From Argentina anserina (lineage: Eukaryota; Streptophyta; Magnoliopsida; Rosales; Rosaceae): DNA of 64,000 nt. Position 1 is the first letter of the stretch. Every line of letters starts with the position of its first letter. Positions 39,001 to 52,139 of this stretch are shown piece after piece. The notes under the pieces were generated by a model. That model was not told where the DNA came from. It made no database searches and saw nothing but the letters and a program-made list of their open reading frames with translations. The stretch lies in contig NC_065877.1 of the NCBI RefSeq assembly GCF_933775445.1, positions 18,538,001-18,602,000 of the forward strand, given 5' to 3'. The position numbers and the translations under genes are program-made.

Positions 39001-42000
39001 TTGAAATTCACAGGATCATCTATTTTTCATGTTCACAAAGCGATTGGAGGACCACCTCACCCGTGCTCCACACGATGAGGCCGTGCCTATCCGTGCCATG
39101 CCCGGTGAGGCCAAGCCAGCCCCTCCCGGCGGCTCCATGGCATTAAGGCCGTCGGTGGCGGCATCCCCTCCTTCACAGGAGCTTGTGATGCCTCCGGTCT
39201 TTTCTAATGCCTACATAAGAATCTCTGATGCCCATCGCTCATTTTGCAAAGCTTGTTCTTTTGTTAGATTTTAAGGAAGTCCTTATTTTCTAAGGCGCCA
39301 ACCGAGAACATTCCATTCTTACAAAGTATTTAAGATGACATTAGTGGACCTTATCCAACCGAATGCAGACATTTTTCGGTATTTTTATGGTATAGGTTAA
39401 GAGCATCGACGCGTTGGTCACACGTCGCTTTACTTTCCACAAGAAACGCTGCATTTGCTATGTTTTTAGCTATGATCATCATACTAAGGGCTCACCACCC
39501 TTCCCATCCTCTCAAATCTATTTGATTGGATATTGTTGGAGAGTTCACCTTCACGACTTTGATGATTTCGCTTTGCATGTCTACTGGGATCGTCGTTGAA
39601 CATATTATTCCTCATGTTCATTCACTGTACGATCTAGCAGAACTCGGACTTGGTTATGGGTACTCACCTGCCGATTTTGACATGGGGATATGTAATGATG
39701 TTGCCTGCAGCGACACTTATTCGTTTTAGACCTACAACTTGCCAAGCGTTTAGTGCGTACCAGATGGTTACTGGATACGATCCCAACGTTCTTTTCACTA
39801 ACGCCTATTTGGTTAAAGTTGTTTATGTGCCTCTATTGTAGTTATCTCAATGGGTCTACTTGAAACGATTAAGTATTCTGGTTGGTTATGATTAATGAAT
39901 CATCAACACTTGTCCGTTATTTCCAATCTACAACCGTTGATCCCTATCCTACGATATTAGCAGACGGTCACTTTGATGAGACATACTTCCTGTCGTTAGG
40001 GGGAGATATGGAATGCTCCTATTCCGGTTTTAACGCCATTAATTGACGTGGTGTAGCACTATGTCTCATTAAGATCCCGCGCTACTCAAAGTGAGCAAAT
40101 GTGCAACGCATTATCGACCTCCAGAAAGTCAAAGATTTGATGCTCAATGACTTTACCGATATTGCGAAGTGACGAGATCGCACATAAATGCTGTGATGTG
40201 CCGGTAAGGTTGGAACTCTCAGAATATGAGAGAATTGCATATGACCTAGTCCTAGCACCGTTGGCACCATCCCTGACAGTGGGAAGGAAGCCGACGATGG
40301 CACCATCGTATGCTGTGGTGTTGTTGGTGCCCGTGGTATTGCACCACCAAACAAGGGCGGCAAACGTAGAGATGAACTAGTAAGGGTCATAGCTTCGGAC
40401 TTGGCTCCTACCTAGATGAGGGGGAGACCATTATTCTCTAGAATCAAAACTAGAAAGAAGCGAGGTGCGTATGCACAAGTATTTCGCCCATCATCAAGAG
40501 ATATTCTCTAAATATGTGTAGCAACAAAGTTTATGTGGGAAGCTACAGACTTCTTTTGATGATGTTAGAGAAGAATAGAATTCTCACAAATTGATCGTAT
40601 ACAGCGCGCACGCGTGTTTAATGGATTGATCTCCCATGATTGATGATGTATTCGCTTATGATCTTATTCCGTTGTAAAGTATCAATGATGAGCAACTTGA
40701 CCGAAGTGGAAAGAATCAATACAGGCTGAACAAGACTTGTTATGTTGGTCGTTGTTCGTAAGTGTAATGATAAAGATGAAGTCATGCGATATATGCAAGA
40801 CTTATGGCGCAAACATTGTCTCATTATCCTAGTATTGACTACGATGAGTTATATTCTCTCGTTATGGACATAATTGTTTTCCGCTACTTGATCAGTAGTA
40901 GTGTTCATGAAAACTGATTTGCAGCATATGATAGTGGTCATAGAATATTTGTAAAGGGATCTTGACGCATATATGAGAGTGCCCGAGGGACTTTAAATGC
41001 CTCCAGACCACGGAGAGCTTATGTAATCAGATTGCGACGTTCGAGAGAACGTAGTACAATCGATTGCAAGAACTCATACCCATATGTGTTCATATGAAAG
41101 CTGATTCTTGATTCTCTATTCCGTCTAAGTAAAGATGATGAAGAGATTCAATGAGTTATACATTCATATATGTAACTGTTGTTGGGACACTATTGCTTTC
41201 ATTATGACGTGATTAACTCTGCGCCTATGCATTGTCGTTGGACTTGCATTGCTCCCTTGACATGGGTTTAGTTCTACACTTAGTGAACCAACACAAATCC
41301 TATCCACACCAACGCCGCCAGCAGCTCCAGCAACATCAACATGCGCCTTGGTGTAGTAGTCGGCACTGGTAGCGTAAAAGGATACGTACGGTTCCGCTTC
41401 GGACCAAAGTCAGCCATTCATTGGTTCATTCCCCCATTTTTTTTGCGAAAGACACATTGATTGTGACAAATCAGAATCTGTCTAGTTTCGTAGGTCAACT
41501 TCAACGAGACCTACAAGACAGATAGCTTGATGAAATATGGTGAAATTGGTACCGTTGGAAAGGTCTATGTGTCCACTTTCCAGGGAAACCAACCATTCGT
41601 TCATAACTATCATATTGAGTGAGTTATGACCATTTTAGCAAAGTAGGACAGTTCTGTCCCGAAATTTGCAAGTCAGTCCACTTCGACAGAGCATTGTGAA
41701 CTGCTCCGATCGGATTTGGTTGTGAACCTTATGTCACTGGAAAGCCACAGGTGTCTACTTTTCAGAACATTTTACGGTTCGCTGATACCTATTTTGACGA
41801 AGAAGTTATGGCCATTTAAGTGAGTGAAGGTCATTCTACCCGAGAATCTGATTTTCATTGCAAACTCTTATTTTGAGTTGTTATGCAATCTTGTTTCCTT
41901 AGATCTAAGTTTGGCTATGTATAGCATGAATGATCTAAGGATGTGTGGCTAGATTAATGATTGAGCATTAGCTCAAGACTACATTTAAGAAGCATGTAAT

Positions 42001-42244
42001 GAACGTTGTATACGTTGTTCTTTGTACTCCATGATTATGACACTAATCAGGGGGAGTTGTTTCGTAGACTTCAAGGGGAGTCTACCTCACATGATGCTAT
42101 CAAATGTAGATGGTGCGTTGTGTTCTTTTTCCCTTCGATCAAGCTTTTGTTTTTATCCAAGATGTTTTTATTTTGCTTGACAAGGTTTTTACTAAGGCAA
42201 CGATGTGTGCACCATGCAACCTAAGCATGCGACACAAGGGAGAG

Positions 42245-42428
42245 TGTTCCGGGAGAATTACTATTTTACCCTTGTGTGTGTCTTAGCCTAATAGGTTTCA
42301 TGTTAGGAGATAGATTAACATCTCCGTAATAAATTAGGACTCCGAATCCTACGGGATTGTGGTTTTGTAATGCCTATATATAGGCTCCCATATCATTCAA
42401 TAATACAAAATTATTTCATCCTGAAACA
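42245..42428 (+). repeat. Copia element 2, 3' LTR (184 bp)
   Basis: It has the same length and termini as the 5' LTR. Counting by eye, 11 of 184 positions differ (about 94% identity), mostly transitions, with no indels. Confidence 0.92.
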
Positions 42429-42429
42429 C

Positions 42430-42490
42430 ATTTTTTTTTTTGGTATAATAAACATTCTTGTTTTTTTTTTTGGTATAATAAATATTCTCT
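42430..42490. repeat. 30-bp minisatellite split by copia element 2
   Basis: A unit made of a T run followed by GGTATAATAAAYATT occurs twice here and once more at 35883-35907, immediately left of the 5' LTR. The copia element therefore inserted into a three-unit tandem array. Confidence 0.7.
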
Positions 42491-42723
42491 TCAAAATAGC
42501 TAATGAGTGTTATCATAGAGAGTATGTTGAAGAGGCTTTCGGTACCGGCGGTACGGTTAAGTGACCAGTCACTCTCTACCAATATGGCAACATTATTAGG
42601 CTAGTGTGATATGGTGATAGACCGCAAGACGTTTAGTTGTGCTGTAACCTCACCTTGTATTGGATTTCCATAATTTATGGCAAGATTACCCATGGTTTAC
42701 AGGATTATAGAGAGTATGGTGCA

Positions 42724-45700
42724 TCAAAACGAGTCAAGGCTGCACTCCCACAGGTCTACCGCAACCTCACTGACCAAACTTTGAAGAATGTCTCCGTCGA
42801 TCTCAGATCCAGCCTCAAAAGCCTCAACATTAAACTCTGTCCATTTCCTCAAGGAATGACTCATCTCCCAGTCGGCAATCTCATCAGGTAACATTCCAGA
42901 CAAGCGTGTCCATTTCTTAATCTCCTCTTCAACCTCTTGAATCATCATCTTCCGGCTCATGCTAAAAGGCAGTTCATTCCAAAATCTGAATCCTCCGTTA
43001 CAGTACCAGACATACTTCGAGTCTATATGCTCCACAACACGGTCAAAATATAACTCACACAGTTGGCTTCCCGTTAAGATGTCCTCCAAACCACCAAAGA
43101 CATTGACACTAGGATCCCTGCTTCTAGCAATAATTTCCACCAGAAAGGGACTCATGAAGAGCCCCTCCATTCCATCCATATCATTCATTGTTGCATCTCC
43201 AAATAATAGTTCAGCATTTAGGATAATTTCATATGCTTGAATCAGCTTCCTTCTTACTCTCTCGCCACCCACATTGATGCTATACAATATCCTAGATACA
43301 CTGTTCAGAAGAGAAATTATCAACTCTCTACTGGTCTTCTTTTTGGCCCCAGAAGTGGCACAACTGATAAGATTAGCGGCATATCCTTGTGCATGCAAAT
43401 GATCATCAGGGTAGTCCAGAGGGATAGGGCGCCCTGGATTAGCACATAATTGCAGACCAATTTTTGATGTTAGAAAATGACATCAAGAAAATTATGGCCA
43501 AGTGAATATAAGACTGTTTTTAAAAGACCACAACAAATCACATAGCAGATTTTTTAAAAGGTATTATCAAAATCACATTTTGTTTTGCAATTTGTAATGT
43601 ACTACCTGAGCTGTCATCCAGACTACTAGAAGAGAATGAAGCTTCAAGAACAGATCCTGGACTCAGATGATTACCATCAAGAGATGCTCCAGCCGACTTA
43701 TTTGCGTTCCATTTTGCCTGAGTACGAGAGTAAACAAGTCAGTAGAGAATCGTATGTGATTTTCGTTAGCATCATTTGATCACCTACATGAATTATCTCA
43801 AGTTTGTTACAGTAACAAAATCACATGTGCAAGTGAACCAAAAATTACTAGAATACTGATATGATGGGGGAGGAATTGGACATAAACGCACAGCACACAC
43901 ATATAGAAGAACTAATTTGCATGGTATGCTAAATTGCTAATAGAACACTGAAATCTTAAAATACTTGAGTAGAGACCCTAAGCAGATAAAGTCATACATG
44001 GAAAAAACAGACAACATAACAGCATTGTTCACCTTCACCAAAGAATTTAACAACTACATCAGATCAAGTGTCAACGTAAAACTGTAAAGCTAGAAACTTG
44101 TATGAATCTCCGCATCATAATTGTGTTTACGCTGCAGCTTTTCCTAAGCATGATATAAAAAGAACAATAAACAAGGAGTTTATCTGTCAAGCATCAACTA
44201 GAGTTCAAACTTGAATCAATATCTTCTCCAAAATAGACATACTGTAAAGATTTCCGGAGATTGACGCGAAATGCGACCATTGTGAATCATAGCTGTGGAT
44301 CCCTTGGATGAAGCACCTATCGCCAAGTCATCATATTCAAGACAAGTTAGCTCCCTTTGTTCCAGAAAGACACCAACAGTATCTCCACTCAAAGACAATG
44401 GTTTCCGGAAATAGATCTTTCTATCATGGTCAATGGCCGTACCTTCCATTTCTGCCGATATTCCAGCCTTGCTCTTTATTGGGGAACTAAACGTGAATGA
44501 GATGACATCAGTGCCTGTATTTCCAGAAGCTCTATTACCATCTTGTTTATCAGCTAATTCACAATTACCAAAAGTCTGGCTCATCAAGTCAGTACAGGTA
44601 CCATTTCCTAATCCAGTTCCTGCTGGTGCAGCAAACTGAGCATTCCTTTGTAATGTGGTAGTTGGAGTAACAATACCTCTATTTGTAATTTGTCCACTGA
44701 CATGGGTCATCCTCCTCTTTTGTGTTAAGGTTCTTAACTGATATGAGCACTCATCTTTCCCAATATTTGCTTTCGAATATTTCCTTCTGGTACATACCAG
44801 AGGGTGATTGCTCACACTTCGGTTCAAGGAAACAAAGTTTTTGTTCCCTCTATCAGCATTTGCAGGCGATGAGCCCCTTCTGCTATCAAGATTATGCCAT
44901 TTATATCTGGGCGGAATTCTTTCTTTGCCTAGTGACATTGGGTGCTGCATTTGATATCTGTGAGGCTTGCATGACAATTGGCATGAAGCTTGACCTTCAG
45001 GAGACAGAGACTTACTTCCCCTAACAGGTTGACCAAATGTTTCAGTGCACTTTTGACCAGAAACTGATAAAGGTTGCTCCCTTGTTCTCTGAAAACTTAA
45101 ATCCTTAGCTTGCCCAGAGGAGGATATGGACGGACTACTCTGTTCTGTTACCAGTGAAGAGTAATTAGTAATGTTTGAAGCAAAGGATGGTAACACATGT
45201 TGTTGTTCCGGAACATGTCGCAAATTACCATAATCTTTGCAACATGTCTGCCCCATCAGAGAGTTGCTCTTCTTCTCAGATATGGCTGGTGCTCGAGGAT
45301 AACGAGAAGAGCTGGGGAGAGCACATTTGGCTCTATTCGTAGAGTGCAGCCCCGAATCCAAAATTATAGTGGCAGTCTTACCAATCAACCGCGAGGTTCT
45401 TGAGGCAGTCTTACTCTTACCAGAGGAGATGTGTGAACTCTTGACTGGAGAAGCAAGCTTGTGATGCTTTCTTGACCTGGGTAAAACACTCTCAGCTCCG
45501 AACCTAGTCATTGCTGTTTTATCATAGAGTCGACTAATTCTCTGAAGCTTTTGAGGCCTTGATTCAGACATTTCTTCTCCTGTTTCCAGTAGCTTTGTTC
45601 CATCAGAAACACATTGCTTCTCATGGGCCGAAGGCATGTACTCGAGACCCATTAGCCTAGCAACCAAACCCGGAGCTCGAAGCTCACGCTTCTGATCAAA

Positions 45701-45851
45701 CTCACATGGAAACTTAATAGTTTTCTTCAAGTTCTTCCCACTATTTTCATCAGCAATCTATACGAAAAGAAAGGGAAGCAGAGTTAAGAAGCCCGGGAGT
45801 AAATGAAAATCATGAGGTGAAATGAAAAAGATAAAAGCACAAGGATGATGC

Positions 45852-45883
<32 letters not shown>

Positions 45884-46204
45884 ACCAAATGAAGCTTAGA
45901 AGAAATGGGCATCTTGTTGTCGTTGGCCGGCAGTTGTTTCGCGGGAGCTGATGATACAAATTCAGTTCAGTTCAGTTTAGTTCAGTGTAGCTGTCAGATG
46001 GAACAAGAAATGAACGAGTTGGGGTGATGAAAGAAAAAAAGACTCACACGAAGGAAGCAGTACTTTCTGGGTGAAGAGCTTTCTCTTGGCAAATCTGCGT
46101 TTCCAATCCAAAAGCTGAAAGAAAATACCAGCACAACCACCAGGCCTGTGCGTCGGCTTCTCCGGAATGACCAAGGACGACGCCATTTTCCCTGTATCAT
46201 CCAT
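42724..46204 (-). CDS. TRM-like protein (DUF3741/DUF4378), LONGIFOLIA-related
   Basis: Five minus-strand exons join in perfect phase to 851 codons plus stop: 46048-46204, 45886-45947, 44243-45757, 43606-43717 and 42724-43433. The N-terminus (MDDTGKM, then GGCAGIFFQLLDWKRRFAKR) and the second-exon text KMPISSKLHL continuing to IADENSG are hallmarks of this family. VARLMGLEYMPS (early exon 3) is the conserved VARLMGLE motif. The C-terminal DUF4378 domain includes VEEEIKKWTRLSGMLPDEIADW and ends in WECSLDSF. TRM proteins recruit TON1/PP2A to cortical microtubules and affect division plane and cell elongation. The long middle exon is serine-rich and disordered-looking. A (TG)13 run abuts the intron 2 donor. 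I cannot assign a TRM number. The gene appears intact. Confidence 0.9.
45857..45882. repeat. (TG)13 microsatellite at a splice donor
   Basis: In the transcript sense this is a (CA)13 run starting within a few bases of the GTAC donor of intron 2 of the TRM-like gene. Confidence 0.92.
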
Positions 46205-47611
46205 TTCTCTCTGTCAACTCTCCAATCTCAAATCATTCGACTTGAAATGAGAAATGAGAAATGCAGAGAGAGAGAGAGAGAGGACTGAGAGGTACTGGAA
46301 TCTGAGAACGCAGGGATACGTCGACACGGCTTTGGTTGCGAACCCCAAGGCAGCTAGAGGAGAGGTCTGGTTGCCTTGCCGGTTTGGGTAAACTGACAAC
46401 GGCACTTTTTTCTGGAGAGAATCAAAGAAGCGGGCACGCGCTGTAACTTTTTAACCAGTTGTTGTTGAGATTCTCTCAACCTCGAGGTTAAATTAGTCAT
46501 TTACATTTTGGTTGCCAAAGGAGACAAAGCTGAGGTGCCGTCGTGTCTACGTCGATTCTGCAACTAGCAGCTGGTTGCTATTTCTCGCTGTGGCTCTATC
46601 TGGGGAAAATAATCATAACACTAACTATTCTTAGCTTTTTTCCCAGAGTGACCGTTTGATCTTAGGTCATGAAACCATTACAATGAAGGAATTTCGGAGC
46701 CCGCAAAAACTTCAAACTCTGAGAAGATTAACCATGGCAGAACGAAATAAAAGGCATTAACATTATAACCAAACCGACCGCAATGACGATAAATCCTTGT
46801 CGCCTAAAATAGCAACGAACCATACATGTTTGTCGTCTCACCTTACATTTGTGAAAGTTAAGGGTGACTGGGTGAGGCAAAATGACTGATACTATTTCCA
46901 TTATTCCCCTTCTATCTTTTTACATTTTGTTGGTAGGTTACAATTCACAGATATACAACATGACCCCAAGACTCACAAAGCACATCAAGTTTGGGCTTCA
47001 TTTCAACTTGTTTAATCGATCACCTATACAGCATTTTTTTTGTGAGTTGTGCACCACTACATATTGTACAGTAAACCAGATGAGAGTAGAAATAATGAAG
47101 GATGGGTATATCGTTCCCAAAACAAATCACATCAATTTAAATATATATTGATATATACACAACGAACTAATTTGCGAGAACGGAACACACAAGATTATGA
47201 TCCCACATCCCTTGAACCTGTGAAATATTAGGACGGCATAAGAGTATTACTAAGGATCTAACATTTTCTTAGTTCTAAACGAAATGTAATTGTAACAGAT
47301 AACATTTCCCTTCCATAGTTTATGTTAGTAAACCCAAATACTTTGGTACCAAATTAAAGAAAATGAGGATAGTGGTGCCTAGTAAAAGATAAAGAAGATC
47401 TGTGTACCAAATAAAAGAATAAAAAAAAATCAACCTGATTGTTGTGCAATTCAGAACTGTGGTAGAAAAATAGGTTTTCTCTAAGAAATTTTCTATACCA
47501 TAACTGAGCCGATATAAGTTAATGGGTACCGTTAGATGAAATCTGTATTGATCAACATAAGCAGATTGACGTATAGAAGTAAAAGCAATTGAATGAAGGA
47601 GAACTCGTACC
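46205..47611. other. Promoter region of TRM-like gene and spacer to M50-like gene
   Basis: It contains a GA-rich leader repeat at about 46266-46282 (minus-sense CT). No gene is supported. The frames at 46882-47231 look like chance. Confidence 0.5.
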
Positions 47612-50600
47612 TCAGGACAAGATGACGAGTCCAAGGTATACGGATACACAAAGAAATATGAAAGATATCAATCCCCTGCAGGGTAGAGAACATATGAAAT
47701 ATCAGTGGAAACTTATGGCTGAGAATTTGCATAAGAGCGTGACAATTTATACTGAGATTTATTGTTAAGCAAATAATTTATTCTTCTGCATCCATCTCTA
47801 AGCAAATACTAATCTTATATTTCGATTAGGTTATTGTACTATCTACAGATGCTGCAGGGCTCACCATATGACTCCCCATCCAACCCCATTGCAGGGACAG
47901 GGGCAAACTTCTGCAAACTTTTCCGCATCACTGGAGTTGACTCTTCTAGATATTAAGTCATCATAAATATCTGCGATTACAACAGTATAATGATGTAAAT
48001 CTGTAATCAGCAGTTGAGATAGATCGTTTAAATAATCAGAAGGTTTTATCGAAAATACCGTAAACTGAAAACAAACTGTTCATCACACCTGCAATTTGAA
48101 ATCAAAACCATTCACCTTTTTCTAAATACAATGAAAATGATGCAGTATTAATAAACTGTCAGTAAAGGTACCAGAAGGTAAAAGTATACCAATAAAGAGA
48201 ATGACATAGCGAAGAATATGGATTTTCGTGAGTTCTTGCAGAACCCATACTACAGCAAGGAATATGATAAATCCTGAAAGACTCAATTACAATTATTAGT
48301 AATGTCAGCATGGAGATATATAGAACATGTGCCCTGTTCCACAAGGGTTATAGTACTCACCAATACAAAGTCCTCGAAGTGTCCACTGTAAAAAAACAGT
48401 AAAACTTAGAAAGAATGATAATTAAGCCTCTGATGCACTATTAAGAAGTATGAGACTGAACAAAAATATAATGTCTACATGGTCATAAATGATAGCAGCA
48501 ATGTCCTTTCTGTATCAATGTTAATAGCAATATCTTTATGCTTGAATCTTACATTTTTTGCCACAAAAAGCACAACAAGCAGGGCAACACCGAAACAACC
48601 AGCGGCAATTCTAGCAGTGAGGAGATTTGTTGACGCAAGTATCAATGTCATTCCCCAAAATGATGAACCTAGATCTGGATGTAGATAAGAATACATATGC
48701 TAAGAATACCATTAAAACCTTAATTGGTGATGATTTAGAAGAAAGACTTATAAAATCTAAAAGTCTTTAGTCGACATAAAAGCTAATTTGTAAATAGGAT
48801 GATGACAAATTGCCAACTCTAAAGCTTTCCTGGTTTTCATACAACACCAGGGATGCATAAAATACATAATGATAGGCACATTCTAGATGGTCATTAGAGG
48901 TTCATATGCAATCTAGAGTATCAACATGACCGACCAGAACAATTCTTCAAGAATCACATCTCAGTGAGATTTTCAATTTGTATATATGTTATGGAGTATC
49001 ACAATGTAAGGAACAAACCCAGTAAGGACGTTCCATGTAGGGTGATAAGATGGGACTTATACCGGAGATAAAATCCAGTAAGAAACTCATTGTCCTTAAA
49101 ACTTCCAGAATTGCATTTCAAATCTATTGTACCGTCAATTCATATGGTTTTGTTATAAGTAAATGCAAGTGTGAGGACAAGGGTATATTACATCCTGCAG
49201 GCAAGATGAGCCAATATATACCACCACGTGTTTGTGTAACCCCACCCTCATTTGCGTGAACCTGGATACCCTCAACCTGCAAATTAATTCAAATGAGGAA
49301 ATCCATGATTGATGAGGAAGAAAATTAAGAAAATTTACTGGTTTGAGATTCTTATTCAAATTCAAGGAATCAATTTCGGGGACAATTCAAAGTCTATATG
49401 GTATGACTAAGATTTTTATGGGATTTAATTATGAATAAGCCATAAACCCTGAGTTGACATTCCAGCCAACTCTCTAATTCATTTGGGGAATTATTCGTAT
49501 GGTAACCAAGCTCTAAGAAAGATTAAACTTGTATCCATAGATGAGCTCAAAGAGGTTCAATACATGGATGTACCTCAAGAGAAGAAAAAAAAATGGCATC
49601 ATCATATGAAACTGTGAATATAATGCTAAAAACATCTCTTCTCCTTCACAATACTACTGAGTCTCCCAACTATTGTATTCCTTCATTAACCCAAAACCAT
49701 CAGCAACACAAATAGAGAGACAATTGGACAGCAGATAACCTTATTTAACACAGATGCTATTAAACACATTTAGATCTCAGATTTATTGAAATTTGGCTTG
49801 AAGGAAATCGATACAGTAGCTACAGCTACTTTGAAACAAAGTGTCCTCTTAGATGTCGAACTCTAATCTCACTCACAGAACTATAAATGAATACCTTTTG
49901 GTCCATAGAGAAGTATTTGGTACATAAACAAATTAACTTATAGTCAATCCAATAGGTGAAGTCAAGTTCCAAACAAGGAGGTATTTGGCTAAATTGTTGG
50001 GTTTGAGTGTATGGTCTTACTATTTTATCACTCTATGAGTCTTCTGAACTTTAGTGAGTCATTTAGTATATTTAAGAGTCGCTCTAGGAGATGATTGGAA
50101 AGCTAATGCACAGACTCTTGAAAACGATCAAATCTAGAGTGGATGGATGTTTATTATCACTGAAAAGCTTTTATCATTTTGCAAGCACCGAAATTTGGAG
50201 TAGAAGGAACTTTAGTATCCGAAAAGTTTTTTCTTTTTATTTTCTAAAATAACTGTACTTTTTACAAATCTTAAGATCTTACTCTAAAAACAACTAAAGT
50301 ATTTAGGGTCCAAGCATCAGTAAATTAGTGTCCTTATTTCTGAGGGCAATTTTTGATCAATATTGAAAATTTGGAATTTATAATCATTTTTTGTAATGAA
50401 TTGTTGCACATATTTGAGTTAGTCATCCACGGGCCAGTTTTTCAATCCAGGGACACAAGAACTGGTACATTAAAACACAAAATAATCTCCTGAAGAATAT
50501 AGAGGCTTAAAAGAAGCGGAGCATTATATATATCCTCATGGAAATTGTACATTCCATTTATCACACAAGACTATTCATACATTGAAACAATGTTAACCTC

Positions 50601-51938
50601 CAAGTTAGTAAGGAAAAGAAAACAGACAATATGTAGAAGATTCTCAAAACATAAAGAAACAAAACAGGGTCGTTTGATTTTAATCAGACGAATAATCAAC
50701 ACAAGCAAATTACATGAATTGACTAGGATTATGAAAGTATTTCATGATCTGGGTTCCGGAAAAAGTCCTAAGATGGACACAATCCTTAATTTGTGTAGTT
50801 GTGCTATCAGTTGCAGCAAAATGTCAACTGGTGTCTTGTAAAGTAAAATAAGTAGGAGTATAAAAGTCATAGTTTCGATTATCATGAATTAAGCTCCAAA
50901 GGGAATACAAAAAATGGAAAGAGATGTTTCTTGTTACCTTGCCACATGTGAGTATACAAGCAATCGCATGGCTTGCTTCGTGCAGGAAAACTGTAATGAG
51001 CTTAAAAGGCGTGAGTAGTACTGTCCTCCATAGCTTTAACAATCATAACAAACGTTTAGAAAATGGACCTAGTAAATGGTAGACCACTAATGGATAAGTA
51101 ATAAAAATACAACAACGATATAGAAAGGAGATTCTAATATATGGTCTGGCAGATTCTCTAAATGCAAACTCAAGCCCACTAACTTCTCCAAATTAAGTAT
51201 CATTAACAAATTCAATAAACCTTTTGTAATTATGCTATTTAGTTGAGTTCAAAGCAACGTAAATAAAAAACACTACATCATTTCCTAATACTCAAAATGT
51301 GTTGTCGATATAAATTGCACAGAACTATAAGGATCTTGGCTGGTCTGTTTCCATCTTGGCCTCCCTTTCCGATAATATTCCTAGAATCAAATTATAACTT
51401 GATCCACAAAAATGATTTAAGGAAAGATAACTCCAATTCCAAGTATTTTGGAATGGCATAACATGAAAAATAAAAGAAGTAAACAAAGAGCAGACGTTAA
51501 AAGAACTTCTCAAAGAACATGGTATGGCCGGTAAGAAGCAAAGAAGCTATCAGTCGTATCAGACCCCCTGCCTAATCTAAACACAGAGCTTCACTGCTCA
51601 CAAGCTAATTGTCCATCAGCAATCAACCATGAAGAAAACATCATTGAGAGATAAAACCTATGCATTCAAACTCGGTTGGCTCAAAAGACCACTTCATAAT
51701 TACAAGAACATTTAAGTCAACTCAATCAACCCCACGTCAAAACCATACAAGAAAATGAAAACCACTTAAAATTTGATCATGTCTTTTGCTTATTAGTGAA
51801 ACATTCAAAGTGGAACAGAAATCAACGAGAAAGTAGAAAGAAACATACCGCAAGGATCACAAGGGTGAAGACTCCAATAGTCGCTAAGAACATGACCTGG
51901 TCATGCTTGCAACAACTCTTGAGCGCCCAATTCGGCAT
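47612..51938 (-). CDS. Peptidase M50B-like multipass membrane protein
   Basis: Nine minus-strand exons give an uninterrupted 233-residue product: 51849-51938, 50938-51033, 49192-49276, 48553-48674, 48361-48385, 48190-48273, 48059-48088, 47865-47970 and 47612-47675. All have GT-AG borders and matching phases. The protein starts MPNWALKSCCKHDQ, then a hydrophobic segment. The zinc-metalloprotease motif HEASH lies at residues 48-52 (H48, E49, H52). LILPAG continues across a junction into YLGSSFWG. Several further hydrophobic helices follow (for example AAGCFGVALLVVLFVAK and ILRYVILFIG). A cysteine-rich loop (CPCPCNG) precedes the last membrane segment and the end LVILS. M50B proteins cleave within membranes in bacteria; the plant members are barely studied and their activity is inferred. 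The structure is complete, with no defect seen. Confidence 0.93.
48059..48088 (-). other. 30-nt microexon of the M50B-like gene
   Basis: It is bounded by an acceptor (TTGCAG) and a donor (GTATTT) and encodes VMNSLFSVY plus parts of two codons. Skipping it would delete ten residues and keep the frame. Its inclusion restores the conserved text between ILFIG and DIYDDL. Confidence 0.85.
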
Positions 51939-52139
51939 TGTCTGTGAATCTATGATACGACTGCAAACTATGCTAAACACATTCAAAGATTCAAATAAGA
52001 GTTGGATCGGAGTTGGGTATGTTTGAGCGATAACTATGAACTATCAGAGAATTGCAAAAGAGACAGAAAAGTGGTTGGTCTTTCCCTCTGCGCACAACGT
52101 AAACGGAAAGACATATTCGTCCATTCCCAATAGGTCTTT

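Larger units (their letters stand above)
35908..42428 (+). mobile_element. Ty1/copia element 2 with two LTRs, coding region decayed
   Basis: The element is bounded by two 184-bp LTRs and is 6.5 kb long. After the 5' LTR comes CGTTATCACGCAC (primer-site region). Before the 3' LTR comes the purine run CACAAGGGAGAG. Pol remnants in plus order: integrase-like pieces at 39330-39840 (for example VTGYDPNV and HIIPHVHSLYDLAE), a linker at 40147-40380, and a reverse-transcriptase scrap near 40958-40993 (DLDAYMRVPEGL). The rest of RT and RNase H are missing, and frames are broken throughout. Flanking 5-mers CATTA and CATTT suggest a target duplication with one change. Confidence 0.88.
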
